Shown one piece after another: positions 56,702 to 64,000 of a stretch of DNA of 64,000 nt. Positions within the stretch are counted from its first letter, which is position 1. Every line of letters begins with the position of its first letter. Position numbers and translations under genes: made by a program. The notes under the pieces are model-generated. The model made no database searches. It saw nothing but the letters and a program-made list of their open reading frames with translations, and had not been told where the DNA came from. This stretch comes from Sphaerosporella brunnea. Lineage: Eukaryota; Ascomycota; Pezizomycetes; Pezizales; Pyronemataceae. The stretch is taken from positions 1 through 64,000 of the forward strand of contig VXIS01000182.1 of NCBI GenBank assembly GCA_008704415.1. The letters are read 5' to 3'.

Positions 56702-57285
56702 GCGCGCGGGGGTCTAGGCTGGGGGAAGGCGGTGAGCAGAATAAATTTGTGTTACCTGTGTATCTCGTGCGATTTCGACTGCAATTTTCTTGACGGGACG
56801 GGCTTTGTTGACGCAGCGACACCACCCGTGTAAAAGCGCTGACCCCCAGGGCTGTTGTGACCCTTTCAAAAACCACTAGCAGAATACGTCATGGTTCAGC
56901 TTCTTCCTCAACACCAAGATGCGATTCCTAGGTTGTTGACCAGATCCTCCGCCACGGCCCCTCTCCCTTTCTCTGACGGGTTTCCACTGCCTGTAACGAA
57001 TCTGATCCCACGTCAGAAAGAAGGCAGGTAAAGAAGCGGGCCGGTGCAACATGCAACCATTTCGGCGGGTCTTTGGCTGAATGCTAGCGGAACAGGGTGG
57101 AATAATCTTGAACTGTCCTTGTCTGCTTGTTAAATCCTAATCATAGCGCTCCTCCTTTGCCATACTGGGCTACAAACTGAAATTATTGGTTGCGATATTG
57201 GCAGCATATACTGCGTGGCGTCTTTTCTGAACACAGCGTCTGTGGCGGTTACTGGTGATATATTCAAATGGAAACGTGAAAGAAA

Positions 57286-57546
57286 ATGTCCCCGCAGCGC
57301 GAGAAGCAGTGCACCATCGTAGCCCCGAATCAGCGCTCGGCATTGCTCAGTGAGCTTCTACTGCAGCTCCGCGCCATTTCGATGCTTTGAAGCGCACGCG
57401 CAAACCTCTTTACACAAACCCTGACTGGAGATTCCGGCGTTGAGCAGATTCTCGATCTCAAACGCAATCACGCTCAGCAATACGCCGCTAAGATACGCCG
57501 CTGCTGGCGGTTCCACACTATCAGACTAAACGCAATCGCGAGGTAA
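57286..57546 (+). CDS. Possible small spliced protein, 59 aa
   Basis: Exon 1 (57286-57349) starts ATGTCCCCGCAGCGCG and exon 2 (57431-57546) ends TAA. The 81-bp intron has a good donor (GTGAGC) and ends ACTGGAG; a CTGAC motif lies very close to the acceptor, perhaps too close to be the branch site. Joined, the frame is open and reads MSPQREKQCTIVAPNQRSAL, then a basic helical end (EQILDLKRNHAQQYAAKIRR). No domain is recognised. The protein-like exon 2 without an ATG of its own is the main reason to propose it. It sits 585 bp after the Cys-motif gene and reads in the same direction. Confidence 0.3.
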
Positions 57547-57877
57547 CACAGCCACCTATGTAGCAAACGACGTCTGCCGCGAAGCTCACCCCACAGCGCA
57601 CATTGGCGCCGGCCATCTTGGACTGACGGCGGCTCAACTCCAGACATTCACCGACCAGGCAAACACCTGGCTCCACACGAGCCCCCTTGTGTGACACATC
57701 AGGAATTGTCACTACCGGTAGTGAGATAAGTGTGTGGCTTCACGAAGAGCATATTTCCGCGGGTGAATGTGCTGACGAGGGTGGATGAGGAGATTAGGAG
57801 TTGTTTACCAGAGGGTATGCAGAGCAGGATGGGATGGTTCCAGGTTGCGCGCTGCCGGGACCATTCACGGCTCCTTC

Positions 57878-58583
57878 TAGTGATGGAAACGAGCCGAGTC
57901 GGCTCGAGCAAAAAGCTCGAACATCGAGCCGAGCAGAGCAGAGCCGTACCCACTGGGGAGCCGAGCAGGCTCGATCCTGTTGCGCCACGAGCCGAGTTTT
58001 AGCTCGAGCTTTTGGGCTCGAGTCCGGGGCCTTTGGAAACACTCTAGAATCTAGATTCCGTTGGTGAGCCGAACATACTAACTGCGGGTCGAGTTGAACA
58101 ACAGAATGCTATCGAATTCCATAGACGTGATAACCAAGAAGCGAAACCGTCTCCTTAAGCAATCCAGCAGTGCGGTTGTGCTGCTCAAAGTGGGCTCAAT
58201 CAGAAAACCGTTGACGATTGGGAACCCTATGGCTTAGAGGCCCAACCCGCGCAACCTGAAGATGTTGCCGCGAGCAACGGAGACACACTGGCACCTGCAG
58301 AGGGCGCGCGCCAGGCCTTATGACAAGCGGAGGACCCGCGCGCGCCGCGATTCGGGTTAGGGTACTAGTATATCAGTATTGAATATATAGAGGCACCGAG
58401 AATCGGACCGTTTTTGAGATCCTCCTTGTCTGCCGGTTCGCGCATCGGAAATCGTATGGTCGCTCGAGCTTTCGCTCGAGCTTTACAGGCTCGACTCGGC
58501 TTGACGAGCCTCCTGCCTCTTCGAGCAGAGCCTGCTCGAGCGTACCCCTCGGCTCGACTCGAGTGGACTCGTTTCCATCACTA
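57878..58583 (+). mobile_element. Internally deleted hAT-type element, copy c (706 bp)
   Basis: Ends are TAGTGATGGAAACGAGCCGA and GACTCGTTTCCATCACTA, with perfect 8-bp duplications GCTCCTTC (57870-57877 and 58584-58591). Inside, the forward strand keeps the transposase end, VITKKRNRLLKQSSSAVVLL (about 58127-58187), homologous to the block in copy b. It is followed by a broken Trp helix and an acidic Glu/Ala-rich tail. The subterminal GAGCCGAG and GCTCGAGC blocks are present. Confidence 0.9.
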
Positions 58584-58591
58584 GCTCCTTC

Positions 58592-59212
58592 GCACGTGTG
58601 TTTGTAGAGGACGTCATTGGACACTCGCAGCCTGGGGTGTGGCATGTGCGACTGCCGTATTGTGCTTTCCGTGAATTTATTTGAATACCAGCGTGGTAGC
58701 AATAGCAGAGAGCCAGCTGGATGTAGACTGCTTCACCAATACTTGGGAGTCTTTACGAAGTGACCCTTATTGCAAACACCGGCTGCAGAAGGTTCTCATG
58801 CGTACTGGCTGCGGGTTCTGGAAATGCTGTATATCTCTAAGGGGCCCGGTCCATTCTCATTAAACGTTCGGTTTACGCTGGTTCAAAAGTCGCTGCAAGC
58901 TTGATTGCATTTTTTCTCGCTCCGGTATTGCTTCCAGTAATCCCAAAGGTGAGAACCGACGTCCGAGACCTCATTCTCGCAATCTCGCGGCACCGAATGA
59001 CAGTTTTGATCTTGGCTGGGGGCAGAGATGGAGGTGATCTTGATCGGGTTCGCGCTGCCGAGCGGCGCCTTTGAAAAAGCTTTTGGCTATTACGAAGAGA
59101 ATAAAGACGATGCCGGTATGTCCATCCATAGCGTGTTATCGAACGGACATATATATACCACAATGTGTCGGTTGCAATGGGGTTCATTGGCGAGAAAATT
59201 GTAAGTTGATCG
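58592..59212. other. No gene recognised
   Basis: Unassigned spacer between two hAT copies. Confidence 0.35.
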
Positions 59213-59300
59213 GCGCCTGAGCCACTAGTGTAGTGGGTTACATTCCCACCCCTCCACCTGCTTCCGGGGCAGGTGCGCGGTTCGACTCCCGTGCGATGCA
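59213..59300 (+). pseudogene. tRNA-Gly-like sequence (tRNA pseudogene or SINE head)
   Basis: It begins GCGCC, has TAGTGTAGTGGGTTACATTC (A-box, typical of tRNA-Gly) and GGTTCGACTCC (B-box, 59279-59289), and ends GATGCA as tRNA-Gly genes often do. It has an extra TGAGCCAC after position 5, and its middle can fold as CACCTGC/GCAGGTG around TTCCGGG. The T stem pairs only with an enlarged loop. These changes make a working tRNA unlikely. RNA polymerase III-type boxes could make it a SINE head. Confidence 0.45.
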
Positions 59301-59954
59301 TTAGAGAATACTGGCGCCTAGTCCTTGCCGACGCACGCTGAGCGGTGGTCCCAAAGCTACACTGCGGCTTAAGGTGATAACTACTTGTGAGCGATGGCAA
59401 CGACGATAAACCTGCAGTGGTAGCAGTACAAGGATCGCAACCTTGGGGATGAAAATCTTTTTATTTCCTTCCAACATCACATTTTTTGTCCCATTCAACA
59501 TCAACGTTTTCATCACCATCCGCGTCGCGGGATATAACAATACGGTCCGACCTTAAACTCGCATCACTGACACTGAACCTGAACACAATAAGAACATCAA
59601 ACCCGCCAGCATGAGCTCCCCGACCGAACTCAACTTGGAGCCAGCTGCGAGCTAGCCGCGCACTGGGGGAATTTTAACATTGGTGTCGCAGCTTCCCCGA
59701 GCATCAGAAGCCTGTTATTCTATCGCTGCAGAACGGTTTTTATCTTGCTATCATCCTTGGGTGGCTCCCTTCCGCCGCCGCATTGGTTGCTAATCGCGCG
59801 AAAACTAGTCCTCTTCACCTCAACCACCGCGTGGTTGTCCCCCAGACGGACTGAAAGCTATGGGACTTAGCTTGACGCCGCCCGAAAAGGCCGTCGCCAG
59901 ATATTTTTGACGTTTTGACTTCACCACTGGTCGCGGAATTGATGTTTGAGGCTC
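59301..59954. other. No gene recognised
   Basis: Unassigned spacer between the tRNA-like sequence and hAT copy d. Confidence 0.35.
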
Positions 59955-60726
59955 TAGTGATGGACACAAGCCGAGCCGAGCCGAGCCTGAAAAGCTCGAG
60001 CTTTGGCTCGAGCTGCCATACAATTTATCATGTACGAGCCGGTAAATAAGAGGTTGCACACAGTGACAGTAGAGACGTCGCTATACTAGTATATATCCGA
60101 CAGATCTGATCCTGAATCAAAGCCTCCCAGCTCAGCTTCCTGCTCTGCATACATGCCCTCGGCGCCGCCGTCGTCCAGATGCTGCTGGCCATCATCATGG
60201 CCACTATCGCTAACACCATGGGAACCATCCTCGCGTTAGCTCTGGCTAAGGACGTCTGACTGGGAGTAATTCATGCTGTGACCAGCCGTCCTACCCTCGC
60301 TCTGCCTGGCCGCCGAGTCCTCGGCTTGACGCCCGCATCCTCATCCTCATCCTCGCTACTGAAAGCATCCTCGAAATCTCTCTGCCCATCGGCAGCATCG
60401 CTGCTGTTTGTAGACTCTGATGCTGTGAAGTTCCCAGTCATCGAGACTCTTGACATTGAGCCAGCTGGTGAGCAGTACAACTGCACTGATGGGATTCCAC
60501 GGAATGTTCTCGATCAACTCGCCTTGAGTCCGCACTTTTCATCGTCGCCCCGCTGACGGGATGTCTCCTCCTACCTAGCTAGGGACAACAAAAGGCTCGA
60601 GCCAAAGCTCGGCTCGTCATGCAACAGGCTCGAGCCGGCTCGGCTCGCCGAAAGGTCAGGCTCGGCTCGGCTCTGCTCGAGGCTTGAGCTTTCAGCTCGA
60701 GTCGGCTCGGCTTGTGTCCATCACTA
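59955..60726 (-). mobile_element. Internally deleted hAT-type element, copy d (772 bp), without target duplication
   Basis: Ends are TAGTGATGGACACAAGCCGAGC and GGCTTGTGTCCATCACTA, an 18-bp perfect inverse. The 8-bp flanks differ (TGAGGCTC and GAACTTTG), unlike the other copies. The interior is a close relative of copy a, but on the reverse strand it retains the Trp codon that copy a has lost (SSAVVLLTSWLN), followed by the same Ser/Asp-rich tail. The last transposase segment is thus less decayed than in copy a. Confidence 0.88.
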
Positions 60727-61068
60727 GAACTTTGAGCTAGTTATGAGCTGCAAGAGAAAGTAGTAACTGGCCAATGCGTGCCAGTTAGTAGCCCTCAACG
60801 GCCTCTTCCGACCTGGAACTCAGAGGCTGTTCCCAAATGCGGACCCACTCGCTTTCTATCGCTGTGCCTATATGAACTGTTGTCAATCTACACCTCCGGA
60901 CTATTTCCGCAGCGCATGTCGTCTGGCGTGACGGACCAGACCCACGTCGCGGCGGAGTTAGGGATAACCATCCAGGCTGGTGGCAATATTGCGAATTCCT
61001 CGTGTTTCTCACTTGTCAACAGACGAAACGCACAAGACAGAGCTCACACCGCACCCCAGGTTGCCGTC
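60727..61068. other. No gene recognised
   Basis: A 100-codon forward frame (60778-61080) has no motif and lies opposite the end of the pseudogene that follows. Confidence 0.3.
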
Positions 61069-61556
61069 CTATACTGGTAGCCCGGTTTCGTCCTTGTGTC
61101 GAATTCCCCTGCTCAGCTGAGCAGCCAACACACCCCGGCAGCACACACCAGCCTTCAACCGATCCTCCACCCATTCGTTCACCAGCTTCACGAGGCTAGT
61201 CGTGATCCATTTCAGCTGACCGCGGAGTTTGTGGCACTTCTTGCAGGCAGCTCGCAGGTGTCGAAGTGCGTCTGCATGCGCCGTCGCCTGCCGCAGTGGG
61301 CGTCGAAGTCTGCCATCAGCTTCAGCAACGCAGGTGAGCTGGAAAAATAGTCCTCTTCTACTCGACGCGGTTGGCGTGGTGGATGGATGTTAACACGGTG
61401 TGGTACGTTCGCGCGGAGCGTCTGAGTACTGGCAGCTACGCGGCGTTTGGAAGGAGGACTGTGGATGCTGTTTGACACGCGAAGGGAGGTTCGTGTTGAC
61501 TTTGTTAAGTAGGGTTGTAAGATGGCCCCGATGTTGGACGATAGGCCATCACTCAC
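61069..61556 (-). pseudogene. Frameshifted paralogue of the 56.4-kb CxxxCxxC protein
   Basis: On the reverse strand a frame (from ATG 61556) reads ALLKLMADFDAHCGRRRRMQ, then HFDTCELP. One base later in phase the protein goes on as CKKCHKLRGQLKWITTSLVK, then LVNEWVED, to a TAG at 61069-61071. With one missing base allowed, the cysteines follow C-x3-C-x2-C with Pro before the second, exactly as in CQEPCEDC at 56.4 kb. The next 24 residues align without a gap to that protein (I/L, K/R, L, V, L, E, F/W, E at matching places), and the 23-24 residues before the motif have similar spacing and a basic run. This shows common descent and one apparent 1-bp deletion. A sequencing error is the main alternative. 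Confidence 0.55.
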
Positions 61557-63317
61557 GTTGCTAAATAACCCACATCCTCTGAAATGTCATTTCTTCTGTC
61601 GATGGATTCCCGCAACGGCGTGTTATAGGGCCACGCTATGCGACTTCTTTCATATGTTTCTTTCGTCCTGTTAAGAATGGTGCCACACGCCCTGATCTGT
61701 TGGAAATTGCCTGCATCTCTTCAAAAGTGATAGTGAAATCATCGATGATCATTCCTATGTGTTAGACTTTGGGCCTACCTGTTTCCAACACTACGCTCTC
61801 AGTTCCGGTGTCACGAGAGTGTTGAGCCATTGCCCTCTGAGGTGTTAATGCACCTACTGTCCCCTTTTGGCGCGTCCACTCGAGTGCTGTTGTAAGTAGC
61901 TTGACCACACCAAATTTCCTGTGTTATCACGTGAGAAGAGTCAGCTTTGGTAACGCGGAGGAATATATGGCCGTGTCCAAATACGGCTCTACTCCGTCAG
62001 CATCGGATAGTAATTACCCCAAGGCTTCGCCACGGTGTACTCAACTTCCGTTCGAAGGGATTTTAAAATGAGCTTTCTTGTCTTCTCCTGCCTGCTGGTT
62101 TTTAAGTACAATACAAGCTATCAATCCCTCCTTCCTTCCTTACGGTGCTATCGCTGTCTGATAAACCACGCTCTCACATCTTCCGCTCCCGTTCTATTTT
62201 CAATACCAGGCACACGATTGCTTCTCGACACAATATTCCTCATGCATTCCCGCCCGCCGCGGAATTTGCAGCACGGCGGGGTTGGCCGTCAACGCCAGGA
62301 AAAAGAAAAATAGCCGTTTACACCGGTGGCGATTGTTGTTTGCAATCATGTTTATAGTCCGTATACGACCGTGAACGATCATGACAGACACCCTTCTCAA
62401 CCTGGCCCTGATTATATCCGCCCCGCCCCGCCCCCTCCCACAGATTGATCCTATAAGGGAAAAGGCTTCATCGAGGGAAACAAAAGAAACAAAAATAACA
62501 TGAAAACCCGTGGCCACCAGGGTCAGGTCTCAGGTGGCGAACAGCTCTGGATGTCAGCACCATTTGGCTGGTGCGGGCACTGATAGATACACGCCATACT
62601 GGTGGAAGTCAGCGGAAGCTCGTCGTTAGTACGGAGGGTGGACCGTAGGTATAAAGAGAGATGTGATGGGAGTTGGATTCCAGAGTACGGCGGTGTGCGT
62701 TACATTCACAACAAGCAGGAGACGTACCAACAAACATGCCTCACTAGCCAGCGCCCACAGTATGGCCAGACGCATAATCGAACACTGTGGACGCTGCGAG
62801 CAGTCCGTCTCGCGCAGTGCTTGTCAATAATAAAACCGATCAACAATGGTGAGGAAAGTGCAGCTGAAAAGCCACCTAGCCAGGACGGCGCAGTGCATAT
62901 TCCTAGGCTTTACCACGTCTTTATCTGACATACACAACCTCCAGGACCGGAGTGTTCTGGAACGCGAAGATAATAAGCAAATCATATAGCAATGTAATCA
63001 ATTCTCGATATTTTAACACATGCCATTTGCGAAACAAATACAATCTTTCCAGTTCGCCTCATAGTCGTCAGCGTGGAATTGGTTCTGGTCCAGGATCTGG
63101 TTCTGGTCGTGGCGTTCAGACGCAAAAACCTCGCGCCCTGCATGGGCTAGAAAACCTTGGTGAAGTGAGTGGGTGCACTCCCAGAGACCGAAGTTACGTC
63201 GCCCACAGTTTAACCTTTCCGAACTCGCCCTTCCGTTCGATGGCTCGAACCGAGCCATCTTTATCACCCCTTGCTGAACCCCCGAAAATTGACCGCAACG
63301 ACGACCGCAACCGTGTT
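61557..63317. other. No gene recognised
   Basis: A ~45-bp segment at 62353-62395 (GTATACGACCGTGAACGATC...) matches family B unit 2 at 23363, so a fragment of family B may lie at about 62.0-62.4 kb. The frames at 62602-62928 and 62952-63386 have no motif. Confidence 0.35.
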
Positions 63318-63668
63318 TTCTGGTCTTCGTGCAATGCCAGCGCTCGGCCCTTCTTTGCGCTGGGAAACCAGGTGGTCTTCGTGTAGGGCAAGCTTTCGCC
63401 CCTTCTTTGCTGGGAAACCACTGGATGGTGGCCTTCGTGCAGTGCCAGCTCTCGCCCCTTCTTTGCGCTGGGAAACCAGGTGGTCTTCGTGGAGGGCTAG
63501 TTTTCTCCCCTTCTTTGCGCTGGGAAACAACTGGATGGCGGCCTTCGTGGAGTGCCAGCGCTCTGCCCTTCTTTGCGCTGGGAAACCAGCTGGTCTTCGT
63601 GGAGTGCTAGTTTTCTCCCCTTCTTTGCGCTGGGAAACAACTGGATGGTGGTCTTCGTGCAAGGCTGG
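63318..63668. repeat. Compound minisatellite, ~55-60 bp unit, six copies
   Basis: The core CCCTTCTTTGCGCTGGGAAAC recurs about every 55-60 bp. Two unit types alternate, one ending CCAGxTGGTCTTCGTG and one ending AACTGGATGGxGGxCTTCGTG, so the higher-order period is about 115 bp. Forward frames read RWETxWSS- and PFFALGN-type peptides; the reverse strand reads SQRKEG- and ALHEDH-type peptides. Frames on both strands stay open throughout, so openness is not evidence of expression. Confidence 0.85.
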
Positions 63669-64000
63669 AGAAAGCCTTACAGTGCAAGGGAACGCGGGGA
63701 GTTTTTCTTTGGTCCGGGGGTTTCGTGGTCCCGTATGTTTAACCTACGGGATGACAAAACCACTACGCGGGTGGCGACGCTGAGCTCCATCTCTCGCTAC
63801 TTTGGCGGATACATCCGCCACGGGGGTCAAGGTTTCGAAGTGGTTGCAGGGGGGGCGGTTCCCTGCCATACCGGGTGCCCGAGGCACTCTCCCTGTCTAG
63901 TTGAAGAGCGTCCAGCATCGGCGCATCTGCCCATCGGGGTATCGGAGTTCAAGTCGATGGAGGTTTGGGGCTGGAAGGTATGGAGACGCCGATGAGTCGA
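63669..64000. other. No gene recognised
   Basis: Tail of the open frames that start in the minisatellite. No motif is seen, and the window ends here. Confidence 0.35.

Noticed and set aside
63271..63995. Forward frames of 147-170 codons as a repeat protein
   Set aside because: Openness comes from the minisatellite. The reverse strand is equally open and no start or domain stands out.

Overview
The window looks like nuclear DNA of a filamentous ascomycete fungus. The intact protein genes carry 48-61 bp GT...AG introns, some with CTGAC/CTAAT branch-like motifs, and encode typical fungal enzymes. There are no operons, ribosome binding sites or prophage features. It is a gene-poor, repeat-rich compartment: about 7 kb is convincing gene and most of the rest is transposon relics, tandem arrays and short palindromes. 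A Pezizomycete source is only a weak guess. Layout: 0-3.6 kb holds an inverted repeat, a polyglutamine ORF and a deleted hAT element. 6.2-17 kb is a run of about four related ~2 kb units (family A) with short GGGGGCCCC palindromes and a 187-bp satellite. 17.7-19.6 kb is a flavin monooxygenase gene. 20.6-30.4 kb is a run of four ~2.3 kb units (family B), one of which holds a broken retrotransposon Gag segment. 31.7-32.4 kb has a Tc1/mariner transposase relic and a 222-bp TA-flanked inverted-repeat element. 32.6-35.1 kb has an F-box-like gene and an AA7/berberine-bridge-type FAD oxidase. 35.5-36.5 kb is a second hAT copy. 36.9-54.6 kb has almost no genes but carries 19 copies of a ~54-bp double hairpin, several inside duplicated blocks. 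A coiled-coil protein gene (49.8-50.6 kb) and an unrelated hAT-type element (51.0-51.7 kb) lie within it. 56.4-61.6 kb has two small spliced ORFs, a frameshifted paralogue of one of them, two more hAT copies and a tRNA-Gly-like sequence. 63.3-63.7 kb is a coding-like minisatellite. The genes do not form an evident pathway. The monooxygenase and the oxidase are both oxidative, secondary-metabolism-type enzymes, but they lie 14 kb apart with repeats between them and no synthase gene is visible, so a cluster is not supported. Two observations deserve most attention. First, the double hairpins have arms that change together between copies, as expected of an element kept as a secondary structure. 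Second, there is a small Cys-motif (CxxxCxxC) protein family with one apparently intact and one frameshifted member. The hAT families are supported by terminal inverted repeats and, in four of five copies, perfect 8-bp target duplications that can be read directly.
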